This document shows, one piece after another, positions 1 through 6,272 of a stretch of DNA of 6,272 bases. The stretch is taken from the NCBI GenBank assembly GCA_900556695.1, contig USQA01000073.1, positions 1-6,272 on the forward strand, written 5' to 3'. Numbering within the stretch: position 1 is the stretch's first letter; every line of letters begins with the position of its first letter. Both the position numbers and the translations under genes were made by a program. The stretch comes from an uncultured Clostridium sp. (GTDB taxonomy: Bacteria > Bacillota > Clostridia > TANB77 > CAG-508). The notes beneath the pieces are model-generated. The model searched no databases. It was given only the letters and a program-made list of their open reading frames with translations, and was not told the DNA's origin.

Positions 1-10
1 CTTTTTAGTT

Positions 11-670
11 TTATTTTTTTAATTCTTCTATAATTGGTTTAAAATCTTTAGCCATTACAATTGCTGTTCCAGATACTAAAATATTTGCTCCTGCTTCTTT
101 TATAATAGGTGCTGTTTTTAAATTAATTCCTCCATCTGCTTCTATATCTATTTCTATATTGTTATTATCAACATATTCCTTTAATTTTTCAATTTTTTCA
201 ACCATATCTGTTATTAATGTTTGTCCTCCCTTTCCAGGTTCTACTGTCATTATTAAACACATATGAATATATGGTAAAAATTCAAAAATTTCTTCTACTT
301 TTGTATTTGGTTTTACTGCTATTCCAACTTTGCAATTATTTTCTTTTATATATTTTATTAAATCATAAACTTCTTGTTTATCTTTGCAAGCTTCATAATG
401 AAATGTAATTATATTAGGTTCAACAGCTATAAAATCATTTATAGCTTCTTTTACATCTTCTACCATTAAATGAATATCTAATGGTAAATTAGATATTCTC
501 TTTATGTATGATGCTGACTCCAACATTTTTTCATATGTATTTTTCTCTACAAATTTTCCGTCCATAACATCAATATGGAAATAATCTGTTTTAGCTGCTT
601 CTAATTCAAAAAAAGTCGCAGACTCTTCTCCTTTTTTCACAGAAAGAATTGATGTTGAAACTTCTACCAT
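11..670 (-). CDS. rpe: Ribulose-phosphate 3-epimerase (Rpe), somewhat divergent
   Basis: This cytosolic TIM-barrel enzyme interconverts ribulose 5-phosphate and xylulose 5-phosphate in the pentose phosphate pathway. The 219-residue product has the usual family length. Visible motifs are SILS (7-10), HIDVMDG (32-38, with metal ligands H32 and D34 and nearby D37), HLMV (67-70, H67), HYEA (91-94), the phosphate loop MTVEPGKGGQ (141-150), DGGIN (179-183, catalytic/metal D179) and SGTAI (200-204). All four expected metal ligands are present. It differs from typical Rpe: the usual SILSADF start continues as SILSVKKGEE, and the PGFGGQ loop reads PGKGGQ. The ATG start is supported by an AAGGAGG site 10 nt upstream. 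It is the last gene seen in the operon, overlapping the end of rsgA by 7 bp, so the two are probably translationally coupled. The stop is 10 bp from the window edge, so downstream genes are not visible. Another sugar-phosphate 3-epimerase of the same family is a less likely alternative; the position after prkC-rsgA favours Rpe. Confidence 0.93.
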   Translation of the reverse strand: MVEVSTSILSVKKGEESATFFELEAAKTDYFHIDVMDGKFVEKNTYEKMLESASYIKRISNLPLDIHLMVEDVKEAINDFIAVEPNIITFHYEACKDKQEVYDLIKYIKENNCKVGIAVKPNTKVEEIFEFLPYIHMCLIMTVEPGKGGQTLITDMVEKIEKLKEYVDNNNIEIDIEADGGINLKTAPIIKEAGANILVSGTAIVMAKDFKPIIEELKK

Positions 671-1560
671 TTTTTATATTCCTCCTTTTCTTTCAATTCA
701 TTATATATTTTACAAAATCTATCATATCTTTCTTTGCTTATTTGTTCTTTTTCTATAGCATTTTTTATACCACAATTTTCTTCTTTGATATGTGTACAAC
801 CTATAAATTCACATTTTTTTATATATTCTAAAAACTCTTTATAATGTTTATCTAATTCTTTACTTTTTATTTCTGATATATCAAATGTTGAAAATCCTGG
901 CGTATCTGCTATATACGTATTTTCATCAATTTTATACAATTTTATTGATGTAGTAGTATTCTTTCCTCTTTTATTTTTTTTACTTATTTCTCCTTCTTCT
1001 GTCATATTATCATTAAAAATAGCATTTATTAATGTTGACTTTCCAACATTTGGTCTTCCAGAATTTCCAGAAAAAGCATTTATATTATTTTTTAGTTGTT
1101 CTTTTAATGTATCTATACCAACATTATTTTTTGCTTCTGTTTTTATAACTTTGTAACCTATCTTTTCATATATTTCTTTTATTTTTTCAAATTGTTTTTT
1201 ATTATCTAAATCTGTTTTATTTAAAACTATCACAGCTTCTACTCCTAGAAATTCTGCAAAAGCTAATTGTTTATCTAACATAATTAAATCTGGTTTAGGA
1301 TCTTTGCTTGACACAACTAAAATAATTTGCGTTATATTAGCAACTTTAGGTCTTTTTATATAAACTTTTCTTGGCATTATTTTTTCTATTACTGCTTTTT
1401 TATTTCGTTTATCTAGCACTTCTATTTCTACATTATCTCCTACAACAGGTGAGATTTCATTTTTTTTAAATTTTCCTCTAGCTGTTGCTTCATATATTTG
1501 TTTATCTTCTGCTTCTATTTTATACAGATTAGAAATGTTTTCTATAATTAATCCTTGCAT
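664..1560 (-). CDS. rsgA: Ribosome small subunit-dependent GTPase RsgA (YjeQ/CpgA)
   Basis: RsgA is a circularly permuted GTPase that checks late 30S subunit maturation. The 298-residue protein shows an N-terminal OB-fold (about 1-70), then G4 first, NKTD (114-117), followed by the P-loop (165-176, GNSGRPNVGKST), the switch region RGKNTTT (198-204), G3 DTPG (219-222), and a C-terminal zinc finger with C250, C255, H257 and C263. The G4-before-G1 order is diagnostic. The start at 1560 is chosen because GGAGG lies just upstream and the OB-fold follows directly; an in-frame ATG at 1593 lies in the loop/stem of a hairpin with no ribosome binding site. Two oddities: three extra residues (Arg-Pro-Asn) sit within the P-loop, which in the family is normally GxSGVGKS, and the usual His of the RGxHTTT motif is Asn201. 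It follows prkC after 48 bp and overlaps rpe by 7 bp. In B. subtilis the homologue CpgA is a reported PrkC substrate. Identity is very secure. Confidence 0.96.
   Translation of the reverse strand: MQGLIIENISNLYKIEAEDKQIYEATARGKFKKNEISPVVGDNVEIEVLDKRNKKAVIEKIMPRKVYIKRPKVANITQIILVVSSKDPKPDLIMLDKQLAFAEFLGVEAVIVLNKTDLDNKKQFEKIKEIYEKIGYKVIKTEAKNNVGIDTLKEQLKNNINAFSGNSGRPNVGKSTLINAIFNDNMTEEGEISKKNKRGKNTTTSIKLYKIDENTYIADTPGFSTFDISEIKSKELDKHYKEFLEYIKKCEFIGCTHIKEENCGIKNAIEKEQISKERYDRFCKIYNELKEKEEYKKW
681..687 (-). promoter_or_regulatory. Ribosome binding site of rpe, inside the rsgA coding region
   Basis: On the minus strand AAGGAGG lies 10 nt before the rpe ATG. It is made from the last RsgA codons (Glu-Lys-Glu-Glu region), so ribosomes finishing rsgA pass directly over it. 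It fixes the rpe start at 670 and suggests coupled translation. Confidence 0.85.
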
Positions 1561-1564
1561 TATT

Positions 1565-1569
1565 CCTCC
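1565..1569 (-). promoter_or_regulatory. Ribosome binding site of rsgA
   Basis: GGAGG on the minus strand, 4 nt before the ATG at 1560. It decides between the two possible starts, because the upstream ATG at 1593 has no such site. The spacing is rather short. The foot of the intercistronic stem-loop is only 8 nt further upstream. Confidence 0.8.
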
Positions 1570-1577
1570 ATTTATTT

Positions 1578-1602
1578 TAGGGAACGAAGTCATCGTTCCC
1601 TA
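1578..1602 (-). other. Perfect 10-bp stem-loop between prkC and rsgA
   Basis: TAGGGAACGA (1578-1587) and TCGTTCCCTA (1593-1602) are exact reverse complements separated by a 5-base loop. The stem begins 6 nt after the prkC stop and ends 8 nt before the rsgA ribosome binding site. Read leftwards with the operon it is followed by an A-rich run, not a T run, so it is not a good intrinsic terminator for prkC. Read rightwards it is followed by TTTTTATT and could stop antisense transcription. A role as an mRNA processing or stability element, or as a brake on rsgA expression, is inference. It stands out by its G+C content. Confidence 0.75.
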
Positions 1603-1608
1603 TTTTTA

Positions 1609-3591
1609 TTAAAAACTAATTGATGTTTCATTATTAAAGTTTACATTTTTTGTTCTAGTCCAGCTTCCACCATTTGAATCTGTAATTGTAATTGTTAAGT
1701 CCATTGTACCTTTTCCTGTTATTGATGCTGATTTATTTGTTGTATTTTTATCAACTCCAGAATCAGAATATAATGTTGCACCACCTGCTTTTATTGAAAT
1801 ATTTACTGTTTTAGCTGTTGAAGTTTCTGTAGCATTTGTGCCTTCTGAATTTTCGCTATATCCTCCTGTTATTGCTTTTATATTCATATTTACAGTTAGT
1901 GATTTAGATGCTTCATAATTATTTACTGTTATTGTAATTGTAGTTCCTTTTTCTACTGACTTACCAGAATCTAAACTTTGCTTTAATACTATTCCACTAT
2001 CTTTTGAGCTATCTTCAGCATTTGTTATAGAAACAACAAATCCTTGAGCTTCTAACGCTTTTTTAGCTTCAGCTTGTGTCTTTCCTACAACATCTGGAAC
2101 TGTTACTTTTTCTGTTCCTGTGCTTACATGAATTTTTACAGTATCTCCTGCAAAAGCATCTGTATTTGGATCTGTTTCTTGGCTAATAACATATCCTTCT
2201 TCTACTTTTTTACTTGTCTCTTCTACTACTTCTACTTTTAATTTAGCATCTTCTAAAGCTTTTATAGCTTCATCTTTTTGCATTCCAACAACTTTTGGTA
2301 CAGTTGTTTTTTCTTGTCCTTTACTTACTACAACTTTTACTGTACTTCCTTTTTTGACTTTATTATAATTCTCTACATAAGAAGGATTTTGAGAAATAAT
2401 GTATCCTTCTGGAACATCTTTATCATATTCTTCTTTTTCTACTTCAAATTTTAGTCCAACATTTTCAATTTCTTGTTTAGCTTCATCTTGTGATAGTCCT
2501 ACTACACTTGGCATTTCTACTTCTGGCGGATTAGTTATATTTAAAAATAACATTGTTCCACCTAAACTTATTACAAATAATAATATTAAACCAATTATTG
2601 AACTTAAAACTTTATGATTTTTTATAAAAGTTTTTAGTTTTCCTTCTTTTTTACCTTTTTTATTGTTTTTATTAGAATTTTTGTCCATTCCTCTATACAT
2701 ACTTGTATCTATTTTTTGTGTTTTGGCTGTTGGATCATATTCTTCTTCAACAAAATCTCCTTCTGGATCTTTTAGTGCTTTTCTTAAATCAACTAGCATT
2801 TCTGTTGCTGATTGATAACGCATTGAACTTTCTTTTTGTAATGCTTTCATTATTATTTGATTAACAGATGTTGGAATTTTAGGATTAAGTTCTATTGGTT
2901 CTTCTGGTTCTTCTTGCATATGTTTTAATGCAACTGATACAGGTGTATCTGCATCAAATGGAACTCTTCCTGTTAACATTTCATACATTACAACTCCCAA
3001 TGAATATATATCAGATTTTGCATCTGTAAATCCGCCTCTAGCATGTTCTGGAGAAAAATAATGTACAGATCCTATTGTTGTTCCAAATGCTGTAATCGTA
3101 GAATTTGATACTGCTTTTGCTATACCAAAATCAGTTACTTTTGCTACCCCATCTTCTGTGATTATTATATTATGTGGTTTTATATCTCTATGTATAATAT
3201 TATTTCTATGAGCTACCTCTAATGCAGAAGCAATTTGTATTGCTATATTTAGAGACCATTTCCATGGTAAAGGACCTTCTTCTTCTAAAATAATTTCTTT
3301 TAATGTTTTTCCTTGTATAAGTTCCATTACAATGTAGTATAAATTTCCTTCTACTCCTACATCATAAATTGATACAATATTGGCATGAGTTAATCTTGCA
3401 GCAGATTGAGCTTCTCCTTCAAATCTTTTTATAAACTCTTCATCTGTAGTAAATTCATCTCTTAAAATTTTAACAGCAACATTTCTTTTTAGTACTTTAT
3501 CTTTTGCTTTATAAACAGTTGCCATTCCACCATTACCTATTTTTTTTATAATCTCATACCTATTTCCTAATAACTTACCTTCTATATTCAT
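1609..3591 (-). CDS. prkC: PASTA-domain Ser/Thr protein kinase PrkC (Stk/PknB family)
   Basis: A single-pass membrane kinase that phosphorylates Ser/Thr on cytosolic proteins and senses peptidoglycan fragments or lipid II outside. Of 660 residues, about 10-272 form a complete Hanks-type kinase: glycine loop GNGGMATVY (19-27), catalytic K41, HRDIKPHN (134-141, catalytic D136), DFG (154-156), an activation loop rich in Ser/Thr (S162, S164, T165, T167, T171, T172), and SPEHARGG (180-187) in place of APE. A Lys/Asn-rich juxtamembrane stretch (about 303-327) leads to one membrane helix (about 329-351). Outside are three PASTA repeats (about 357-425, 426-493, 494-558), each with a PxVVG motif and an SKG/STG-like end, and a Ser/Thr/Asn-rich, beta-looking C-terminal domain (about 559-660), comparable in position to the Ig-like end of B. 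subtilis PrkC. The ATG has AAGGAG 8 nt upstream. The partner phosphatase gene ends 37 bp before it. No key residue is missing. Confidence 0.97.
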   Translation of the reverse strand: MNIEGKLLGNRYEIIKKIGNGGMATVYKAKDKVLKRNVAVKILRDEFTTDEEFIKRFEGEAQSAARLTHANIVSIYDVGVEGNLYYIVMELIQGKTLKEIILEEEGPLPWKWSLNIAIQIASALEVAHRNNIIHRDIKPHNIIITEDGVAKVTDFGIAKAVSNSTITAFGTTIGSVHYFSPEHARGGFTDAKSDIYSLGVVMYEMLTGRVPFDADTPVSVALKHMQEEPEEPIELNPKIPTSVNQIIMKALQKESSMRYQSATEMLVDLRKALKDPEGDFVEEEYDPTAKTQKIDTSMYRGMDKNSNKNNKKGKKEGKLKTFIKNHKVLSSIIGLILLFVISLGGTMLFLNITNPPEVEMPSVVGLSQDEAKQEIENVGLKFEVEKEEYDKDVPEGYIISQNPSYVENYNKVKKGSTVKVVVSKGQEKTTVPKVVGMQKDEAIKALEDAKLKVEVVEETSKKVEEGYVISQETDPNTDAFAGDTVKIHVSTGTEKVTVPDVVGKTQAEAKKALEAQGFVVSITNAEDSSKDSGIVLKQSLDSGKSVEKGTTITITVNNYEASKSLTVNMNIKAITGGYSENSEGTNATETSTAKTVNISIKAGGATLYSDSGVDKNTTNKSASITGKGTMDLTITITDSNGGSWTRTKNVNFNNETSISF

Positions 3592-3628
3592 ATTTATCTC
3601 TCCTTAATATGCATTTATATGTAGATTG

Positions 3629-4364
3629 TTATATGTTTTTTATAACTATAGCAGTTATATTATCATATCCTCCATTATTGTTTGCTATTTCAACCAATTC
3701 TTTTGGTGCTTGTTCTATATTATTTTTAGCATGTTCAAACATTTCTTCTTGTGGTACTAAATTTGATAACCCATCTGAACAAATAATTAATATATCATCT
3801 TTTAGAAATCCTTTTACCATAACATCTGGTTCAACGAAAGCATTACATCCGAAGCGCCTTCATAAGCATATTTTTTTGAGGATGATGTACAGCTTCTTCT
3901 TTTGTTATTTTTCCATCTTTAACTAATTTTTGTACATAACTATGGTCTTGTGTTAATTTTCTCATAAATTCTTTTCTTATTCTGTATATTCTGCTATCTC
4001 CTACATGTCCAATAAATGCTCTATTATTATATATTAAACATATTTCTAATGTAGTACCCATTCCTTCCAATTCAGCATTTTCTTGTGACTTTTCATATAC
4101 TATCATGTTTGCATATTCCATACTACTTGCTACTAATTGAATAATACTATCTTTGTCCTTTTCTATATCTTTAAAATTATTTTCTATATAACTTTTCGCA
4201 GATTGTATTGCAAGTTTACTAGCTATTTCTCCACCATTATATCCTCCCATACCATCTGCTAACATATACAATTGTACTTCATCTAATGAATCTGATATAT
4301 AATATGAATCTTGATTAATTTCTCTTACTTTTCCTATATCTGACTTTGCATAAGCTTTTATCAT
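3629..4364 (-). CDS. prpC: PP2C-family Ser/Thr phosphatase (PrpC/Stp), broken by a one-base frameshift
   Basis: A metal-dependent phosphatase that removes phosphate from PrkC and its substrates. As read, the frame from 4364 stops at 3843 after 173 residues; the rest continues one frame over to the stop at 3629. Omitting one base at 3851 joins them into 244 residues, the normal family length. The joined protein has R14, N17 and D19 of the first motif, LADGMGG (35-41, metal ligand D37), GMGTT (101-105), GHVGDSR (119-125), LTQDHS (137-142), SDG (196-198, D197) and GGYDNIT (231-237, D234), so all metal-binding aspartates are kept when the shift is corrected. The unshifted product lacks D197 and D234 and should be inactive. 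The ATG at 4364 is preceded by AGGTG 5 nt upstream. It is the first gene of the leftward operon, just ahead of its kinase. No sign of decay is seen beyond the single base, so sequencing error, a recent mutation, or programmed frameshifting are all possible. Confidence 0.9.
3848..3860 (-). other. Frameshift site in prpC
   Basis: On the minus strand the frame runs Lys-Ala-Leu (AAG GCG CTT), then CGG ATG TAA. Skipping the C at 3851 gives CTT-GGA-TGT, restoring Ala-Leu-Gly-Cys and the family sequence. The point is well localised because family residues fit on both sides. CTT followed by CGG, an Arg codon I did not find elsewhere in these genes, with AAGG two bases before CTT, resembles +1 shift sites such as prfB (CTT TGA C after an SD-like stretch). 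The short GAAG-GCG-CTTC inverted repeat here is also locally G+C-rich. Whether it is programmed is unproven. Confidence 0.8.
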
Positions 4365-4429
4365 TTTTCCACCTCTCTTCTTTGCTTAAGTATTTTTATA
4401 TACAATTATCCTATTATTTACTTTGTTTC

Positions 4430-4458
4430 TTTATATCATAAGTTTTATATTTTTGCAA
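4430..4458 (-). promoter_or_regulatory. Sigma-A-type promoter of the prpC-prkC-rsgA-rpe operon
   Basis: On the minus strand TTGCAA (4453-4458) and TATAAA (4430-4435) are separated by exactly 17 bp, and the -10 box is extended by TGA (TGn motif, 4436-4438). The predicted start of transcription is near 4423, giving a leader of about 60 nt before the prpC ATG. No other strong promoter or terminator was found between the operon genes, so this is probably the main one. Confidence 0.7.
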
Positions 4459-4463
4459 GTAAT

Positions 4464-4492
4464 TTGACTAATCAACTCTTAGAATGTATAAT
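4464..4492 (+). promoter_or_regulatory. Sigma-A-type promoter of mutS2
   Basis: TTGACT (4464-4469) and a perfect TATAAT (4487-4492) are separated by 17 bp. The predicted start near 4499 gives a short leader of about 29 nt before the ATG at 4528. The -35 box lies 5 bp from the -35 box of the leftward operon. The -35 also forms half of TTGACTAATCAA, a TTGA-N4-TCAA inverted repeat (4464-4475) that could be an operator, though this is weak. Confidence 0.8.
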
Positions 4493-4527
4493 AAATCAAT
4501 GATATATTAATTTTAGGAGTTATAAAA

Positions 4528-6272
4528 ATGAATAATAATTACTTAGAAAAATTAGAATTTAATAAAATAAAAGAAATATTATCTACATTTTCTTGCACAT
4601 ATATAGGAAAAGAATATTGTGCTAATTTATTTCCTACAAACATAAAAGAAGATGTTAAATACAGCTTAAAAGAAACACAAGAAGCAGTAAATTTAATTTC
4701 AAGAAATTCTTGTCCTTCTTTTTATGAAATAGCTGATATCTCAATTAATTTAAAAAATTTAGAAAGTAACAATACATTATCTATAAAGTCTTTATTAGAA
4801 CTAACAACTATACTAAAACTTGCCAATGAGTTAAAAGAATATTTTAACAAAGACTTTATTGAAAATAATGATTACCCTATTTTATGCAATCTATTTATTG
4901 ATCTTTACTCTAATAAAAATATAATAGAAAAAATAAATTTATGCATTATAGATGAAAATACAATTGACGATAAAGCTTCTAAATCTCTTTCTTCTATAAG
5001 AAAAAAGCAAAAAAACTTAGAACAGGATATCAGAAATAAATTAAGCCAAATGATTCATTCTTCTACTTATTCTAAGTTTATTCAAGATTCACTTGTTACA
5101 ATTAGAAATGATCGTTTTGTTATACCTGTAAAAGAAGAATATCGCTCACAAATCAAAGGTTTTGTCCATGATATATCAAATGCTGGTTCAACAGTTTTTA
5201 TTGAACCAATTTCTATTTTTGAAATGAATAATGAATTAAATCAACTAAAAATAGATGAAAATATAGAAATAGAAAAGATATTAAAGGATTTATCATCTCT
5301 TTTTTATCCTTATATAGAGCAATTAAAAATGGATAGTGATTTAATTGGAAAGTTAGACTTTATTTTTGCTAAAGCTAAATTTTCTAATTCTTTAAATGCT
5401 ATTACTCCTATAATTAATGATAAAAAAGAAATAAATTTAATAAACGCAAGACATCCTTTAATAGATAAAAATAAAGTCGTTCCAATTAGTGTCAATATTG
5501 GCAATACTTTTTCTGTGTTATTAATTACAGGACCTAATACTGGTGGAAAAACTGTAACTTTAAAAACCATTGGTCTACTTTCTTGTATGGCTTGTAGTGG
5601 TTTAAATATTCCAGCAGATGAACATTCAAGTATTTATGTTTTTGATGAAATATATACAGATATTGGTGATGATCAAAGTATTAGTGACTCTTTAAGTACT
5701 TTTTCATCTCATATGACAAATATAGTAGAAATAACTAAAAAAGTTACTCAAAATTCTTTAGTATTAGTTGATGAGCTTGGATCTGGAACAGATCCTATTG
5801 AAGGTGCAAATTTGGCAATTAGTATTTTAGAATTCTTTAAAAATAAAAAATGTATTACTATTGCTACTACACATTATCAAGAGTTAAAACAATATGCTTT
5901 AGTTACAAATGATTTTGAAAATGCTTCTGTTGAATTTGATGTAAATACATTAAGCCCTACTTATAAATTACTTGTTGGTATTCCTGGCAAAAGCAATGCT
6001 TTTGCTATCAGTAAAAAATTAGGATTATCAGATAATATTATAAATAAGGCAAAATCTTTAATGTCATCAGACGCTGTAAATATAGAAGAATTACTAAAAA
6101 CTATTTATGATGATAAGTCACTAATTGAAAAAGAAAAAGAAGAAATTCAAAAACAATTAAATCAAATAAATCTACTACGTAAATCTTTAGAAAGAGATAA
6201 TTCTTTATTAAAACAACAAGAATTAGATTTAATTAACAATGCTAAAACAAAAGCTCGTAACATTTTATTAGA
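4528..6272 (+). CDS. mutS2: MutS2 family ATPase/endonuclease (3' end beyond window)
   Basis: MutS2 is a MutS-like ATPase without the mismatch-recognition domains. It is linked to suppression of homologous recombination and, in B. subtilis, to recognising and splitting collided ribosomes. The frame is open without interruption from the ATG at 4528 to the window end: 581 complete codons. The start has AGGAG 8 nt upstream (4515-4519). An N-terminal core and lever/clamp helices (about 1-290) precede the ATPase: Walker A GPNTGGKT (335-342), the signature STFSSHMTN (390-398), Walker B LVLVDELGSGTD (411-422) and the ATTH switch (446-449). Walker A near residue 335 matches the family layout. From about residue 545 a charged Glu/Lys/Gln helical stretch, probably coiled coil, begins. 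The remaining part of the protein, where the family has the rest of the coiled coil and the Smr nuclease domain, lies outside, so the presence of Smr cannot be confirmed. It is transcribed divergently from the prpC operon. Confidence 0.95.
   Translation, partial: MNNNYLEKLEFNKIKEILSTFSCTYIGKEYCANLFPTNIKEDVKYSLKETQEAVNLISRNSCPSFYEIADISINLKNLESNNTLSIKSLLELTTILKLANELKEYFNKDFIENNDYPILCNLFIDLYSNKNIIEKINLCIIDENTIDDKASKSLSSIRKKQKNLEQDIRNKLSQMIHSSTYSKFIQDSLVTIRNDRFVIPVKEEYRSQIKGFVHDISNAGSTVFIEPISIFEMNNELNQLKIDENIEIEKILKDLSSLFYPYIEQLKMDSDLIGKLDFIFAKAKFSNSLNAITPIINDKKEINLINARHPLIDKNKVVPISVNIGNTFSVLLITGPNTGGKTVTLKTIGLLSCMACSGLNIPADEHSSIYVFDEIYTDIGDDQSISDSLSTFSSHMTNIVEITKKVTQNSLVLVDELGSGTDPIEGANLAISILEFFKNKKCITIATTHYQELKQYALVTNDFENASVEFDVNTLSPTYKLLVGIPGKSNAFAISKKLGLSDNIINKAKSLMSSDAVNIEELLKTIYDDKSLIEKEKEEIQKQLNQINLLRKSLERDNSLLKQQELDLINNAKTKARNILL

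Noticed and set aside
217..408. Plus-strand open frame of 63 codons opposite rpe
   Set aside because: It is the complement of a well-supported rpe; its product is a low-complexity Leu/Phe/Tyr-rich run typical of antisense reading of A+T-rich genes.
649..831. Plus-strand open frame of 60 codons, Phe/Ile-rich and membrane-like
   Set aside because: It is a shadow of the Lys/Glu-rich C-terminus of RsgA; Phe-rich antisense of poly-Lys/Glu coding is expected.
1561..1593. Upstream in-frame ATG at 1593 giving RsgA 11 extra residues
   Set aside because: It falls within the intercistronic stem-loop, has no ribosome binding site, and the added residues are not part of the OB-fold; the ATG at 1560 has GGAGG.
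1578..1602. Intrinsic terminator ending transcription after prkC
   Set aside because: In the operon direction the stem is followed by an A-rich run, not T residues, and rsgA starts directly after it.
2399..2617. Plus-strand open frame of 72 codons opposite prkC
   Set aside because: It lies within the PASTA and membrane region of a complete prkC, with no ribosome binding site or recognisable domain.
3629..3820. A separate 63-residue gene downstream of the frameshift
   Set aside because: The sequence carries the SDG and DN motifs that complete the phosphatase, no ribosome binding site was seen before its ATG, and the joined length matches the family.
3609..3926. Plus-strand open frame of 105 codons opposite prpC
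   Set aside because: It is antisense to the phosphatase, which has conserved catalytic motifs; its own product has no recognisable features.
5310..5570. Minus-strand open frame of 86 codons, hydrophobic
   Set aside because: It is antisense to the lever and Walker A part of mutS2, which is open and conserved throughout.

Overview
The window reads as a very A+T-rich (well below 35% G+C by eye) low-G+C Gram-positive genome, most likely an uncultured member of the Clostridia. This rests on the A/T-ending codon use, strong AGGAGG-type ribosome binding sites, and a gene set that follows the Firmicutes order PP2C phosphatase - PASTA kinase - rsgA - rpe, known from Bacillus subtilis as prpC-prkC-cpgA-rpe. 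TAA and TAG act as stops and TGG encodes Trp, so the code looks standard. No mobile element, CRISPR array, tRNA or rRNA was seen.

Layout: a leftward operon fills about 11-4364. It starts from a good sigma-A-type promoter (4430-4458) and carries the PP2C-family Ser/Thr phosphatase (3629-4364, with one extra base breaking the frame), the membrane PASTA kinase PrkC/Stk (1609-3591), the circularly permuted ribosome-assembly GTPase RsgA (664-1560), and ribulose-phosphate 3-epimerase (11-670), whose start overlaps the end of rsgA. A perfect 10-bp stem-loop lies between prkC and rsgA. To the right, a divergent promoter (4464-4492) with perfect spacing drives mutS2 (from 4528), which runs off the window edge; its ATPase core is complete but the C-terminal part is outside.

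How the genes fit together: the phosphatase and kinase form the usual antagonistic pair for reversible Thr phosphorylation in response to cell-wall fragments. In B. subtilis, RsgA (CpgA) is a reported PrkC substrate and has a reported side role in clearing a toxic pentose-phosphate-pathway by-product, which may explain why rpe travels with it. MutS2 has been linked in B. subtilis to collided ribosomes, so the window groups ribosome-status and signalling genes.

The most interesting points are the frameshift in the phosphatase gene, which sits in a context (SD-like AAGG, then CTT-CGG-A) resembling known +1 programmed frameshift sites but may simply be an error; a three-residue insertion in the P-loop of RsgA; the stem-loop in front of rsgA; and the back-to-back promoters whose -35 boxes lie only 5 bp apart. 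I did not find a convincing new system: the window is mostly conserved housekeeping genes with these local oddities.
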